Shown: positions 1-10,294, numbered from the stretch's first letter. The stretch: DNA of 64,000 nucleotides from Gammaproteobacteria bacterium (GCA_029881255.1 JAOUMY010000004.1:209313-273312); one strand, 5' to 3'. Numbers and translations are program-made. The notes: generated by a model from the letters alone, not told the origin.

Positions 1-294
1 CAAACAAATTATGCGGCTGCCAAAGCGGGCATTATGGGATTTAGTAAGTCTTTGGCACGTGAAGTGGCTGCGCGTAACATTAGTGTGAACGTGATTGCGC
101 CGGGTTTTATCGAAACCGATATGACCAAGGCTTTGCCTGAAGATCAACGCGACACATTAATGACACAGATACCCATGAAGCGATTGGGTCAAGTTGAAGA
201 CATTGCTGCAACTGTTGCCTTTTTAGCATCAGCTGGTGCGGGATATATCACTGGTGAAACCATACACGTAAATGGTGGCATGTATATGGCATAA
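1..294 (+). CDS. fabG: 3-oxoacyl-ACP reductase FabG, C-terminal part
   Basis: NADPH-dependent reductase of the fatty-acid elongation cycle, which reduces 3-oxoacyl-ACP to 3-hydroxyacyl-ACP in the cytoplasm. Only the last 97 residues are inside the window; the start lies upstream. The reading frame is open from base 1 and begins [10 protein letters not shown], which holds the YxxxK catalytic pair of short-chain dehydrogenases (Tyr at bases 10-12, Lys at 22-24). It continues with the family features [12 protein letters not shown] and the C-terminal GGMYMA. Placement just before acpP and fabF is the classic fab cluster order and separates it from the many other SDR enzymes. Nothing is odd apart from the truncation by the window edge. 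Confidence 0.96.
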   Translation, partial: QTNYAAAKAGIMGFSKSLAREVAARNISVNVIAPGFIETDMTKALPEDQRDTLMTQIPMKRLGQVEDIAATVAFLASAGAGYITGETIHVNGGMYMA

Positions 295-537
295 ACCGAT
301 ACTTTAAAATTTACCGCCAAAAATTTGTTATCACTGTAAAAATGGCGGCCAGATTTTGAAGTTTTGCAAGTTGGAATTTGATAAAAGACTTTGCAAAATT
401 GGAATGTTGTCATAGAGTGACACAAAATGGATTTTAGGAGAGGCGTAGTAGGGCAAAATTTACTGGTACTGCCAGATAGATTTCACTACAATACGCCCAA
501 CTTTGTTGCAAATAACCTACTGGAGGAATTGTTTATC

Positions 538-774
538 ATGAGCAGCGTCGAAGAACGAGTTAAAAAGATCGTCGTTGAGCAGCTTGGTGTTAAGGAAGAG
601 GAAGTCACTAATGAAGCATCTTTCGTTGACGATCTCGGTGCCGACTCTCTGGACACTGTAGAATTGGTAATGGCTCTGGAAGAAGAATTTGAATGCGAAA
701 TTCCTGATGAAGAAGCCGAAAAGATTGGCACAGTTCAACAGGCTGTCGACTACATCAATGCAAATATCGGTTAA
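538..774 (+). CDS. acpP: Acyl carrier protein
   Basis: Small acidic carrier (78 residues) that holds growing acyl chains on a 4'-phosphopantetheine arm during fatty-acid and lipid A synthesis. The attachment serine is Ser37 in [15 protein letters not shown], the canonical DSL motif. The start at 538 ([10 protein letters not shown]) matches the family length. It is preceded by a strong Shine-Dalgarno GGAGG at 522-526. An upstream in-frame ATG at 427 would add 37 residues with no family match and is rejected. The gene is followed by a hairpin at 808-840 before fabF, which may set different levels of ACP and FabF. The 243 bases between fabG and acpP hold no other gene, so acpP may have its own promoter there. 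Confidence 0.97.
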   Translation: MSSVEERVKKIVVEQLGVKEEEVTNEASFVDDLGADSLDTVELVMALEEEFECEIPDEEAEKIGTVQQAVDYINANIG

Positions 775-807
775 CAACCTTTTATTCTGCTAACCAATGT
801 TTGATAT

Positions 808-840
808 AAAGGCCGTTCCTTTGCAGGATACGGCCTTTTC
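808..840 (+). terminator. Stem-loop between acpP and fabF
   Basis: AAAGGCCGT (808-816) pairs with ACGGCCTTT (830-838) across a 13-base loop, followed by a short T run. This is a candidate intrinsic terminator or attenuator for acpP transcripts. The T tract is short, so partial read-through into fabF is likely. Confidence 0.6.
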
Positions 841-875
841 TATTCAATGAACATTCATTAGTTGAGGAAAATGTT

Positions 876-2117
876 TTGCGCGGAGATAGAAGAATCGTCA
901 TTACAGGTTTAGGTACGGTTTCCCCTTTGGGTCTAAACGTAAAAGACAACTGGGATGCGGTGCTTGCAGGTAAAAGTGGTATCAGGCCTCTCGAACACTT
1001 TGATGTATCTGATTTTGCTACCCGCTTTGGTGGTTCGGTTTGGGGCTTCAATGTCGAAGACTATATACCGAAAAAAGACGCCAAAAAGATGGATCCATTT
1101 ATTCATTACGGTATCGCAGCGGCATCAGAGGCAATCAAGGATTCGGGACTGGAAGTTACCGATGCAAATGCTGAACGCATAGGTGTTGCAATTGGTTCAG
1201 GTATCGGTGGACTTGGTGGCATCGAAAACGGTTACGCTGCCTGGTTGAAAGGTGGACCTCGCAAAATTTCGCCTTTCTTTGTACCCAGCAATATTATCAA
1301 TATGATTTCTGGCAATCTATCCATTATGTACGGATTGAAGGGTCCTAATATTGCGATCGTAACTGCCTGTACTACAGGTACGCACAGTATCGGTGAGGCC
1401 GCACGAATTATTGCTTATGGCGATGCCGATGTGATGGTTGCTGGTGGCGCCGAAATGGCGACCAGTATTACTGGTCTCGGTGGTTTTGCTGCAGCACGAG
1501 CTTTATCTTCACGTAACGATGATCCGCAAACGGCCAGTCGTCCGTGGGACGTCGACCGTGATGGCTTCGTATTGAGTGATGGTGCAGGTGTCGTCGTTCT
1601 TGAAGAATACGAGCACGCGAAAAAACGTGGTGCGAATATTTATGCGGAAGTCATCGGATATGGTCGCAGTGGTGATGCTTATCACATGACGTCGCCATCA
1701 GAAGGCGGTGACGGTGCACGTCGTTGTATGGAAAACGCATTAAACGATGCACGTATCAATGGCGTAGATGTGCAATATATCAATGCCCACGGTACCTCAA
1801 CTCCAGCTGGAGATAGGGCAGAAACTATGGCGGTCAAATCACAGTTTGGTGATTATGCTTATAAGCTCGCTGTGAGCTCGACTAAGTCGATGACCGGACA
1901 CATGCTTGGTGCTGCCGGTGGTATAGAGGCGATCTTCACCGCGCTGGCAATACGTGACCAGGTAGCTCCACCGACGATCAATATATTTAATCAGGACCCT
2001 GAGTGTGATCTGGATTTTGTAGCAGGTACCGCTCGCGAAATGACAATCAACGTTGCGCTTTCCAATTCCTTTGGTTTTGGCGGCACCAACGGTACGATTG
2101 TTCTAAGTAAAATCTAA
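876..2117 (+). CDS. fabF: 3-oxoacyl-ACP synthase II FabF
   Basis: Condensing enzyme that joins malonyl-ACP to acyl-ACP with loss of CO2; with FabG and AcpP it completes the elongation cluster. The 413 residues are the usual FabF length. The catalytic triad is visible: Cys165 in [10 protein letters not shown], His305 in NAHGTSTP and His342 in GHMLGAAGG. The C-terminal [10 protein letters not shown] loop is also present. Translation appears to begin at TTG 876 with GAGG at 864-867. The ATG at 871 is out of frame. A rho-independent terminator follows at 2126-2160, so this gene probably ends the fab transcript. Confidence 0.96.
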   Translation: MRGDRRIVITGLGTVSPLGLNVKDNWDAVLAGKSGIRPLEHFDVSDFATRFGGSVWGFNVEDYIPKKDAKKMDPFIHYGIAAASEAIKDSGLEVTDANAERIGVAIGSGIGGLGGIENGYAAWLKGGPRKISPFFVPSNIINMISGNLSIMYGLKGPNIAIVTACTTGTHSIGEAARIIAYGDADVMVAGGAEMATSITGLGGFAAARALSSRNDDPQTASRPWDVDRDGFVLSDGAGVVVLEEYEHAKKRGANIYAEVIGYGRSGDAYHMTSPSEGGDGARRCMENALNDARINGVDVQYINAHGTSTPAGDRAETMAVKSQFGDYAYKLAVSSTKSMTGHMLGAAGGIEAIFTALAIRDQVAPPTINIFNQDPECDLDFVAGTAREMTINVALSNSFGFGGTNGTIVLSKI

Positions 2118-2125
2118 GACGACTG

Positions 2126-2160
2126 ACGACAGGCAGTTTAAGCTGTCTGTCGTTTTTTTT
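2126..2160 (+). terminator. Intrinsic terminator after fabF
   Basis: ACGACAGGCAG (2126-2136) pairs with CTGTCTGTCGT (2143-2153, one G-U pair) around a six-base loop. A run of T residues to 2160 follows. It ends the fab cluster 14 bases before the pabB start. Confidence 0.85.
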
Positions 2161-2174
2161 CTGAAGGCCTGCCG

Positions 2175-3521
2175 TTGTCTTCGATCATACAACATAGCAT
2201 TTCTTACGATGTCGACTTGCTCGCTTTGCATGAACGGCATCCGCACAAATACCCTTGTCTACTCGAGAGCGTAGCGCATGGCCCACAAGGTCGTTACGAT
2301 ATTTTGTTCGCTTGTCCGCAAGAGAGTTTTCAAATTGATGTTAATCAAATCAATCAAGATGATTTTCTGCAAAAACTCGATAATGTATTTTCGTTTGAAC
2401 GGATTTATGACAAAGATGAAAGTGGGCTGCCTTTTCGTGGTGGGTGGTTTGTTTTTCTTTCTTACGAACTCGCGCAACAAATAGAACCGGTTCTCGATCT
2501 TCCGCTAAAGGGTAGTGATTTACCCATTGCGGCAATGACACGCGTACCGGCAGCAGTGATAAAGGATCATCTGCATGACAGGGCAGTTGTGGTATTGGAG
2601 GGTGGTCATAGTGAACTCCTCGCAGAAATTCTCGCAGATTTACAATCAGCCGTAGATACACCAGACTTTCCATGTATGTTGCTGAATTTTGGGTCGCTGG
2701 TGGAGGAAGACTCGCAGCGATATCAGGAGCAGCTAGCAAAGATTCATCAATACATCGTCGATGGCGACGTGTTTCAAGTGAATTTGTCACGGCTGTGGCA
2801 GGTTGAACTAGCTGAGCGTGACGCTGCGACGCAGGTGTATAGACGACTACGCAAAAGTAATCCGTCGCCTTTCGCCGCGTTACTGAACTGGAAGAATCAT
2901 TACATAATCAGTTCTTCCCCGGAGCGTTTGTTGAGCGTAAATGACGGCATGGTCGAAACACGCCCTATTGCCGGTACGCGGCCGCGCCGGGAAGGCGACG
3001 ATGAAGCGCAAAGACTTGCTGAATTGATATCACATCCCAAGGAAAGGGCTGAGCACGTCATGTTAATCGATCTGGAAAGAAACGACCTTGGGCGTGTTTG
3101 TGTGCCTGGAAGCGTCGAGGTCAATGAACTCATGACACTGGAAAGTTACGCCCATGTTCATCACATTGTGTCCAATGTGCGTGGTCGTTTGAAGCCGAAC
3201 ACTTCACCGGGTGAGGTCATTGCAGCCGTTTTTCCTGGCGGCACTATCACTGGTTGTCCCAAGGTGCGATGTATGGAAATTATTGCAGAACTTGAACAGA
3301 CTCGACGTGGAGCGTACACCGGTTCGGTTGGCTACATCAATCGCAACGGTGATATGGATCTTAATATCCTCATTCGTACGATGACGCTATCTGCAAGTGG
3401 CGTTCTTAACTTTCGTGCCGGGGGGGGGATAGTGGTGGACTCTAATCTTGAAAGGGAGTTGGAAGAAACGCGAGCCAAGGCCAAAGGAATGATAAAGGTG
3501 CTCGATGAACACCTGGGTTGA
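2175..3521 (+). CDS. pabB: Aminodeoxychorismate synthase component I (PabB)
   Basis: Chorismate-utilising enzyme that makes 4-amino-4-deoxychorismate for p-aminobenzoate and folate synthesis. Its 448 residues carry the family core: SSSPERLL, LIDLERNDLGRV and GGTITGCPKVRCMEII. The start is TTG 2175, shortly after the fabF terminator. The next gene is the lyase pabC, overlapping by 17 bases, which supports PabB rather than anthranilate synthase TrpE. One oddity: residues 264-268 read PIAGT, as in TrpE, where E. coli PabB has PIKGT with its nucleophilic lysine. The ammonia-supplying glutaminase subunit (PabA) is not encoded here. Confidence 0.9.
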   Translation: MSSIIQHSISYDVDLLALHERHPHKYPCLLESVAHGPQGRYDILFACPQESFQIDVNQINQDDFLQKLDNVFSFERIYDKDESGLPFRGGWFVFLSYELAQQIEPVLDLPLKGSDLPIAAMTRVPAAVIKDHLHDRAVVVLEGGHSELLAEILADLQSAVDTPDFPCMLLNFGSLVEEDSQRYQEQLAKIHQYIVDGDVFQVNLSRLWQVELAERDAATQVYRRLRKSNPSPFAALLNWKNHYIISSSPERLLSVNDGMVETRPIAGTRPRREGDDEAQRLAELISHPKERAEHVMLIDLERNDLGRVCVPGSVEVNELMTLESYAHVHHIVSNVRGRLKPNTSPGEVIAAVFPGGTITGCPKVRCMEIIAELEQTRRGAYTGSVGYINRNGDMDLNILIRTMTLSASGVLNFRAGGGIVVDSNLERELEETRAKAKGMIKVLDEHLG

Positions 3522-4320
3522 CGGTATACCCTGTGAACAAGTCTCAGTGTTTGACCGGGGATTACAGTTTGGTGATGGTCTGTTTGAAACCATGCGTATC
3601 GTCGATGCCGACGTGCCGCTGCTGGATCGACATATCCAACGGCTATCGGCTGGTTGTGAGCGGTTGGGCATTGCGATGCCAGACGAAGACATACTGAGAC
3701 GTGAAGTTAACTGTGTCGCCTCCTTACATACAAATGGCGTATTAAAGCTTATCGTCAACCGGGGGGACAGTCGGCGTGGGTATCGCTGTCCGCAAGACAG
3801 TCATTCGAAACGCGTGATGTATTATTCTGAATTACCAGTCTACCCCCGAGAATTCACAGCGCGTATTTGTCGAATGCCTTTGTCCCAGAATAAGACCCTC
3901 GCAGGGATCAAACACCTCAACCGACTTGAGCAGGTCCTTGCGAGACGCGAGTGGGATGATCCCGAAATCCATGAGGGCATTATGCTGGACGTGGATGGCA
4001 TGGTCATTGAAGGGATAAGCAGCAATATTTTTCTCTTACATCAGGGACTTCTGCTTACTCCTAAATTGGATAGAAGCGGGGTTACCGGTATTATGCGGCA
4101 ATTGCTTATGGAGATTGCTCAGCAACAGGGTTTGAGGTGTGAAATCAGTACCGTGAACAAGGAAGCTCTCATTTCTGCGGATGCCGTATTTCTGACCAAT
4201 AGCCTGATGGGTATGCGCCCGGTGAGTCGAATTATTGGCCTGCGAGATTATTCTGCACCGGGTAGGGAATATCAAAAAATCAATCGTTTGATATGCAACT
4301 ACTTCAAAGAAAAGATCTGA
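3505..4320 (+). CDS. pabC: Aminodeoxychorismate lyase PabC
   Basis: PLP-dependent fold-type IV enzyme that splits 4-amino-4-deoxychorismate into p-aminobenzoate and pyruvate. The 271 residues contain the PLP lysine in LAGIKHLNRLEQVL (Lys136). The N-terminal DRGLQFGDGLFETM motif and the C-terminal TNSLMGMRPV are also typical of the family. The start codon lies inside the 3' end of pabB (17-base overlap) and the stop lies inside mltG (28-base overlap), so the three genes are likely translated from one message. A D-amino acid or branched-chain aminotransferase has the same fold, but pabB next door makes PabC the best reading. Confidence 0.93.
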   Translation: MNTWVDGIPCEQVSVFDRGLQFGDGLFETMRIVDADVPLLDRHIQRLSAGCERLGIAMPDEDILRREVNCVASLHTNGVLKLIVNRGDSRRGYRCPQDSHSKRVMYYSELPVYPREFTARICRMPLSQNKTLAGIKHLNRLEQVLARREWDDPEIHEGIMLDVDGMVIEGISSNIFLLHQGLLLTPKLDRSGVTGIMRQLLMEIAQQQGLRCEISTVNKEALISADAVFLTNSLMGMRPVSRIIGLRDYSAPGREYQKINRLICNYFKEKI

Positions 4321-5351
4321 TCGCCAAGTTACTCGGCGGATTCGCGTTGTTTCTCAGTCTGCTGGGGGGCGGCATGTGGTATAGCGTCAACAGCTATAGC
4401 TCGGACGCGTTAGAGTTGAGTGAATCCACGGTGATGTTTGTCATTCCTGCGGGTAGCGGGCTCATCAGTGTCGCAAACGATTTAAAAAAGCAGGGCATAA
4501 TCGAAAGCGCCAGAAAGTTGCGCTGGTTGGCGCGTATTCAAGGCAAATCGCGTGAAGTAAAAGCTGGAGAATACCAATTAGAAGTAGGTATGACGATTGG
4601 TGGGATGCTGGATATGTTTGTCGCCGGCAAGGTCAAGCAATATGCCTTGACGCTGGTTGAGGGTTGGACATTTAAGCAAATGATGTCTGAAATTTCAGCG
4701 CATCCAAAGATTCGCCAGACGCTGTCGGGATTGTCTCCAGAACAAATCATGTCCCAAGTAGGTTTTACCGGTGAGCACCCAGAAGGGCGGTTCTTACCCG
4801 ATACCTATCATTTCCCTGTTGGTACCATGGATGTAGATTTCCTCAAACGTGCGCATAAGGCAATGGAGGAGGTTTTGTCGCAGGCCTGGGAACAACGCCA
4901 ACTTGGTTTGCCATACCAATCGGCCTATGATGCACTGACGATGGCCTCTATCGTGGAGAAGGAGACTTCGGTAGAGACCGAGCGAGCCGCTATCGCCGGT
5001 GTATTTGTTCGACGTCTACAGAAACGTATGCGCCTGCAAACCGACCCTACGGTTATATACGGCATGGGGGATAGCTACGAAGGAAACATAAGGCGCAGCG
5101 ACCTGAAGCGCGATACTCCGTATAATACCTACACCCGTAGTGGATTGCCGCCGACGCCTATTGCCATGCCAGGTCGTGATGCAATAGTGGCAGCGCTGAA
5201 TCCAGAAGAAGGGGATGCCTTGTATTTTGTAGCCAAGGGCGACGGTAGCCATTTCTTTTCCAGTACCATTGAGGAACACAATAAAGCTGTCGTTCGTTAC
5301 CAGATACGCAACCGCAAACGCGACTATCGCAGTACACCAACAGAGAATTAA
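4293..5351 (+). CDS. mltG: Endolytic murein transglycosylase MltG
   Basis: Inner-membrane lytic transglycosylase (YceG family) that cuts nascent glycan strands and limits their length. A single N-terminal membrane segment lies at about residues 12-30, followed by a LysM-like region and the YceG catalytic domain. The catalytic glutamate is in MASIVEKET (Glu222). The downstream RMRLQTDPTVIYGMG and GLPPTPIAMPG motifs are diagnostic. Its 352 residues fit the family. It starts within pabC and ends three bases before tmk, the usual pabC-mltG-tmk-holB order of gammaproteobacteria. Confidence 0.95.
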   Translation: MQLLQRKDLIAKLLGGFALFLSLLGGGMWYSVNSYSSDALELSESTVMFVIPAGSGLISVANDLKKQGIIESARKLRWLARIQGKSREVKAGEYQLEVGMTIGGMLDMFVAGKVKQYALTLVEGWTFKQMMSEISAHPKIRQTLSGLSPEQIMSQVGFTGEHPEGRFLPDTYHFPVGTMDVDFLKRAHKAMEEVLSQAWEQRQLGLPYQSAYDALTMASIVEKETSVETERAAIAGVFVRRLQKRMRLQTDPTVIYGMGDSYEGNIRRSDLKRDTPYNTYTRSGLPPTPIAMPGRDAIVAALNPEEGDALYFVAKGDGSHFFSSTIEEHNKAVVRYQIRNRKRDYRSTPTEN

Positions 5352-5977
<626 letters not shown>

Positions 5978-5978
<1 letters not shown>

Positions 5979-6982
5979 TGATCTATCCCTGGTTGCAAAC
6001 CCAATGGCAACAATTAGTACAGACCCAACGTATGGGTGGGTTGGCCCATGCCTATCTTTTTTCTGGCCCGGCCGGAATTGGTAAAGAGGATTTCGCACAG
6101 GCCAGTGCGCGATTCCTGTTGTGCCAACAGAACGAGGCTATCGAATATCCCGGTTGCGGACATTGTCCGTCCTGCCAGTTGTTCGATGCGAAAACGCATC
6201 CCGATATCTTAATTGTGGAGCCGATTGGCGCCAGCCAGACGATACAGGTAGATCAGATTCGGTCTCTGATCGAATACCTTAGCCTCAAACCTCATCAGGC
6301 AGCGCGCAAGATAGCCATTATCAAGGCGGCCGATCGGATGAATGCTAATGCTGCAAATAGTCTGTTGAAGTCTCTTGAAGAGCCACCCCCGGCGTCTATG
6401 TTGATTCTGTCTACCTGTCATGGCAGCCGTTTACTGCCAACGATAAAAAGCCGTTGTCAGCAAATAACGTTTAGCGTTCCGGATGCTGACATTAGCCGCC
6501 CGTGGCTGGCAGCGCGCCTCGAAAAAGAGGCGCAGGCCGAGTTATTTTTACAGTTAGCGCAGGGGGCACCGCTAAGAGCAGTGGAATTGGCCGATGTAGA
6601 AACAATGTCTCAGCGGACGATGATATATGATGATTTACAGGCATTACTGGCAAAGAAAGCCGATGTGCTCGCAGTCGTAAAGCGTTGGACAAAACTGGAT
6701 ACGCAAATTCCACTGGCATGGATGCGGAGTTTTGTATTCGATATGGCACGCCTCAAAGTTGCGGAATACCCCCCGGCTGTTAATAATCCTGATTTCGCAC
6801 AGGCCTTTCGCCAGCTATGTGCTTCGATGTCATTGCAGAGTCTGTTGTCTTATCTCGCGCAGGTGCAAAACGCTTCCCGCTTCGCACAGGGAAATATGAA
6901 TCGCGAGTTGTTATTCGAAGAATTGTTGTTCAACTGGGTTGACTTGGGCAGAAACAAAAAACATTTGGTGAATACACAATGA
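5978..6982 (+). CDS. holB: DNA polymerase III subunit delta'
   Basis: Clamp-loader subunit that, with delta and tau/gamma, opens the beta sliding clamp. Visible features of the 334 residues are the P-loop-like SGPAGIGKED (29-38), a zinc module with Cys49, Cys60, Cys63 and Cys66 (CGHCPSCQLF), the NSLLKSLEEPP block and the IKSRCQQ sensor (SRC) motif. The start overlaps the tmk stop by one base and the end overlaps pilZ by four, so the three genes are coupled. The AAA-like site looks better preserved than in E. coli delta', but ATPase activity cannot be judged from the sequence alone. Confidence 0.93.
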
Positions 6983-7332
6983 GTTCATCTACTAAACCAC
7001 CCCGTTCCGGCAGCATAGTCAACCTGAGTTACAAGGAAAAGTCCGGTCTCTATACCGCATATATGCCATTCGTGAAAAACGGTGGACTATTTATACCGTC
7101 GAGTAAATCTTTCGAGTTGGGTGATGAAGTCTTTGTGGTCTTGACGTTATGGGATGTTCAGGATGAATTACCCATCCCGTGCAAAGTGGTGTGGATTACA
7201 CCCGTCGGCGCGCAGAACAAGCGCAAACCCGGTATCGGTGTGCAATTTCTCGATAATGGAACGGCACGCACGCGCATAGAAACCATTCTCGCAGGAACGA
7301 TCGAATCCGATCGCCAAACCGATACCATGTAA
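6979..7332 (+). CDS. pilZ: Type IV pilus PilZ-domain protein
   Basis: Small cytoplasmic protein (117 residues) of the PilZ fold needed for type IV pilus assembly; in Pseudomonas and Xanthomonas it bridges FimX and PilB. It sits between holB and tatD exactly as pilZ does in Pseudomonas. The usual c-di-GMP contacts, an N-terminal RxxxR and a D/NxSxxG motif, are absent; the second region reads KNGGLFIP. That matches PilZ proper, which does not bind c-di-GMP well. It overlaps holB by four bases (ATGA). It implies the organism has type IV pili, although no other pil gene is present here. Confidence 0.88.
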   Translation: MSSSTKPPRSGSIVNLSYKEKSGLYTAYMPFVKNGGLFIPSSKSFELGDEVFVVLTLWDVQDELPIPCKVVWITPVGAQNKRKPGIGVQFLDNGTARTRIETILAGTIESDRQTDTM

Positions 7333-7352
7333 ATTATTGGAACTGAGTCAAT

Positions 7353-8129
7353 ATGATTGTCGATTCTCATTGTCATCTGGATTGTCTGGAAGGGGGACAA
7401 AACCTCTCTGGAGTTGAAGAGTATCTTCAACGGGCGCAGGCGTCCGGAGTCTCCCGTTTTCTTTGCGTGTGTATTGATTGGGAGAACTTCCCAATGGTGA
7501 AATCGTTGGCACAACACTTTCCGCAAGTTTATGCTTCCGTCGGCGTGCACCCGAATCATAAAGATGGCAAAGAGCCTACGGTAGAGGAACTGGTAAACGA
7601 AGCCAAAGCGGATGAAATAGTCGCTATCGGTGAGACCGGGCTGGATTACTTTCGTAGCCAGGGTGATCTCGATTGGCAGCGCGAACGCTTTGCACGTCAT
7701 ATTGAAGCATCTAAGCAATCGGGCAAACCCCTGATCATACACACACGCGAAGCGAAACAGGACACTATCTCGATGATGCAATCCGAGCAGGCTATTGATG
7801 CCGGTGGTGTAATGCATTGTTTCGCTGAAGATTGGGATACCGCAAAGGCGGCGATGGACATGGGTTTCTATATTTCCTTTTCCGGAATCGTGACGTTTAA
7901 ATCTGCCACAGAGCTACAAGAGGTGGCGCGTCGCGTGCCGATCGATCGCATGTTAGTTGAAACCGATAGCCCGTATCTTGCTCCAGTACCGCATCGTGGA
8001 AAACAAAATGAACCGGCTTACGTGAAACATGTGGTGGATTTTATTGCGCAGTTGCGCGGTGAATCTTCTGACGCTATCGCGCAGTGCAGCAGTGATAATT
8101 TCTTTCGGCTTTTTAGTAGCGCGGCCTAG
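7353..8129 (+). CDS. tatD: TatD-family metal-dependent deoxyribonuclease
   Basis: TIM-barrel metal hydrolase of the TatD/YcfH family (258 residues), implicated in 3'-5' DNA trimming and D-aminoacyl-tRNA or DNA repair functions. Metal ligands are visible: DSHCHLD at the N-terminus, the glutamate in AIGETGLDYF, the histidine in PLIIHTREA, a further histidine in GVMHCF, and the aspartate in LVETDSPYLAPVPHRG. It is the last gene of the pabB-to-tatD run, 20 bases after pilZ, and matches YcfH, which neighbours holB in E. coli. The exact substrate of this paralogue is uncertain. Confidence 0.92.
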   Translation: MIVDSHCHLDCLEGGQNLSGVEEYLQRAQASGVSRFLCVCIDWENFPMVKSLAQHFPQVYASVGVHPNHKDGKEPTVEELVNEAKADEIVAIGETGLDYFRSQGDLDWQRERFARHIEASKQSGKPLIIHTREAKQDTISMMQSEQAIDAGGVMHCFAEDWDTAKAAMDMGFYISFSGIVTFKSATELQEVARRVPIDRMLVETDSPYLAPVPHRGKQNEPAYVKHVVDFIAQLRGESSDAIAQCSSDNFFRLFSSAA

Positions 8130-8205
8130 CTCGGATAGTTTCGCACACTGTAGAAAGCAATTTTTCCAAACAAACTGAAGATCATAACGAACAGGTGTAT
8201 CGCAC

Positions 8206-9390
8206 GTGGCGCTAAAAAATTTGCAGCTGAAGAAAAGTCAGGAGCGTCGCCTACAGGTTGGACACTTGTGGGTTTATAGCAATGAAGTCGATGTTGCTAA
8301 ATCGCCACTAAAATCATTTGAACCAGGCGAACTCGTTAATGTGGTACGCGTTGATGGAAAATCGATGGGTACTGCCTATATAAATCCGAATACGTTGATT
8401 TCGGCGCGTATTATAGATGATGAGCCGAATGTAACGCCTGATGCGGCCTGGTTTGAAAGGCGCATCCTCGATGCGCTTGCTTTGAGGAGCCAATATTACC
8501 AACAGAACTGTTATCGCCTAATACATTCCGAAGGTGACTATCTACCAGGGGTAATTATTGACCGCTATGGTGACTATCTGGTATTGCAAATCAATACCCA
8601 GGGCATGATGGCATTTCGAGATACACTAGTAGAAGTATTGCAGAAAGTATTTCAACCTAAGGGCATATTATTGCGTAATGATAATTCCGCACGCATACAC
8701 GAAGGCCTGGAGGCAGAAAGTGAATGGCTGTTAGGACAAGGTGAGTCCACTATTATCATCGAAAATGAAACGCGTTTCGAAATTCCTCTCGGTGAAGGGC
8801 AAAAAACTGGCTGGTTTTACGATCACCGGGAAAATCGTCGTTCTTTACAACGAATTGCCAGAGATAAACATGTTCTCGATGTGTTTTCCTATATGGGAGG
8901 TTGGGGCATCGCTGCGGCCCAGGCAGGCGCCAAAAGTGTATGTTGTGTTGATTCTTCAACCACTGCTATTGCCTATGTTCATAAGAACGCCGAATTGAAT
9001 AATGTTCAAGACAGAGTCGAAACCGTTTGCGATGATGCCTTCGATGCGTTAAAAAAACTCAAGGCGGAAAATAGGCGCTTTGACATTGTTGTAGTGGATC
9101 CACCGGCATTTATTAAACGGAAAAAAGATAAAGAGGCAGGAGAAAAGGCTTACCAGCAGCTCAATAATTTGGCTATGGATTTAATCGTGCCAGGGGGTAT
9201 GTTAATTAGCGCATCCTGTTCCCATCATCTTGAAGAAGAGTCGTTACAGCGGATTATTCTGCGTGCGGCGCGTCGCCAACGCCGACGCCTGCAAATTCTT
9301 TCACGCGGAGACCAGGCGCCAGATCATCCTGTGCATCCAGCAATCGCCGAAACACGCTATATCAAAACTATTTTCTGTCGTGTTATTTAA
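8206..9390 (+). CDS. rlmI: RlmI-like 23S rRNA m5C methyltransferase
   Basis: SAM-dependent methyltransferase of the COG1092 family (394 residues); E. coli RlmI methylates C1962 of 23S rRNA. An N-terminal PUA-like RNA-binding region (residues 1-80, GHLWVYSNEV) is followed by an RlmI-type linker (HSEGDYLPGVIIDRYG) and a Rossmann methyltransferase domain. The latter holds VLDVFSYMGGWGIAAA as SAM-binding motif I, DPPAFIKRKKD as motif IV and SASCSHHL as motif VI. The start is GTG 8206. It is a stand-alone gene after a 76-base gap. The family is certain; the target base is inferred from the family. Confidence 0.88.
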   Translation: MALKNLQLKKSQERRLQVGHLWVYSNEVDVAKSPLKSFEPGELVNVVRVDGKSMGTAYINPNTLISARIIDDEPNVTPDAAWFERRILDALALRSQYYQQNCYRLIHSEGDYLPGVIIDRYGDYLVLQINTQGMMAFRDTLVEVLQKVFQPKGILLRNDNSARIHEGLEAESEWLLGQGESTIIIENETRFEIPLGEGQKTGWFYDHRENRRSLQRIARDKHVLDVFSYMGGWGIAAAQAGAKSVCCVDSSTTAIAYVHKNAELNNVQDRVETVCDDAFDALKKLKAENRRFDIVVVDPPAFIKRKKDKEAGEKAYQQLNNLAMDLIVPGGMLISASCSHHLEEESLQRIILRAARRQRRRLQILSRGDQAPDHPVHPAIAETRYIKTIFCRVI

Positions 9391-9428
9391 ATAATCATTC
9401 GAACAAGCCAAGGTAAATTGAATTTACT

Positions 9429-10229
9429 ATGCTGGTCTTTCCCAATATAAATCCTGTTGCTCTGGAACTGGGCCCAGTGGCTATACACTGGTATGGAATT
9501 ATGTATGTGTTGGGTTTTTTAGCCGCCTGGCGATTAGGATTGTTTTATGCTCGGCGCCCGTATTCCGTTTGGACAGGACAACAGGTTAATGATTTAATCT
9601 TTTACGGCATGCTTGGTGTCATCCTGGGTGGACGTATTGGTTATATTTTGTTCTTTGATCTGTCCTCATTCATTAGCAATCCTGTCACGATGCTCCAAGT
9701 TTGGCAGGGTGGGATGTCATTTCACGGGGGATTGCTTGGCGTAATTATCGCCATGTTGTTGTTCGCGCGACGCAACAATAAATCGTTTTTCACAGTTGCC
9801 GACTTTGTCGCTCCCTTGGTGCCCTTAGGTTATTTCGCAGGGCGAATAGGTAATTTTATCAACGGAGAATTGTGGGGCAGGGTGGCACCGGCTGAATTGC
9901 CCTGGGCGATGGTTTTTCCCCATGTTGACCAATTGCCCCGTCACCCATCCATGCTATACCAGGCGCTATTGGAGGGGCTGGTTTTGTTTGCCCTGTTGTG
10001 GTGGTTTACGCTACAGCGGCGCCCGAGTATGGCGGTGTCCGGCGTGTTTTTGATCGGTATGGGTGGCTTTCGCATTTTTAATGAGGGATTTCGAGAGCCT
10101 GATGCACATATTGGTTATATTGCGTTTGATTGGTTTACCATGGGGCAGTTGTTATCTGTGCCGATGTGGGTCATTGGCGTTATACTGTTCTGGCTGGCCT
10201 ATCGCCCGGCGAAATCTGCTGTTCGCTGA
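9429..10229 (+). CDS. lgt: Prolipoprotein diacylglyceryl transferase
   Basis: Inner-membrane enzyme that moves diacylglycerol from phosphatidylglycerol onto the lipobox cysteine, the first step of lipoprotein maturation. The 266 residues form about seven membrane segments. Signature motifs are present: IHWYGIMYVLGF, the functionally important His99 in GGMSFHGGL, and AGRIGNFINGELWGR (137-151), which carries key Arg and Asn residues. At least five lipoprotein candidates in this window would be substrates. It precedes thyA as in many gammaproteobacteria. A divergent second member of the family lies at the window end (63612). Confidence 0.96.
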   Translation: MLVFPNINPVALELGPVAIHWYGIMYVLGFLAAWRLGLFYARRPYSVWTGQQVNDLIFYGMLGVILGGRIGYILFFDLSSFISNPVTMLQVWQGGMSFHGGLLGVIIAMLLFARRNNKSFFTVADFVAPLVPLGYFAGRIGNFINGELWGRVAPAELPWAMVFPHVDQLPRHPSMLYQALLEGLVLFALLWWFTLQRRPSMAVSGVFLIGMGGFRIFNEGFREPDAHIGYIAFDWFTMGQLLSVPMWVIGVILFWLAYRPAKSAVR

Positions 10230-10294
10230 TATCGCAGACAGCAATTCTGGGTGACTGTGTTTTTACAAAGGCGATAATTTTTGAAAGGTAGTAG

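Noticed and set aside
2350-2790. 146-residue minus-strand frame inside pabB
   Set aside because: Shadow of a confirmed enzyme gene with no plausible product.
7158-7817. 219-residue minus-strand frame across pilZ and tatD
   Set aside because: Both plus-strand genes are well supported by motifs and synteny; the antisense frame has no family features.
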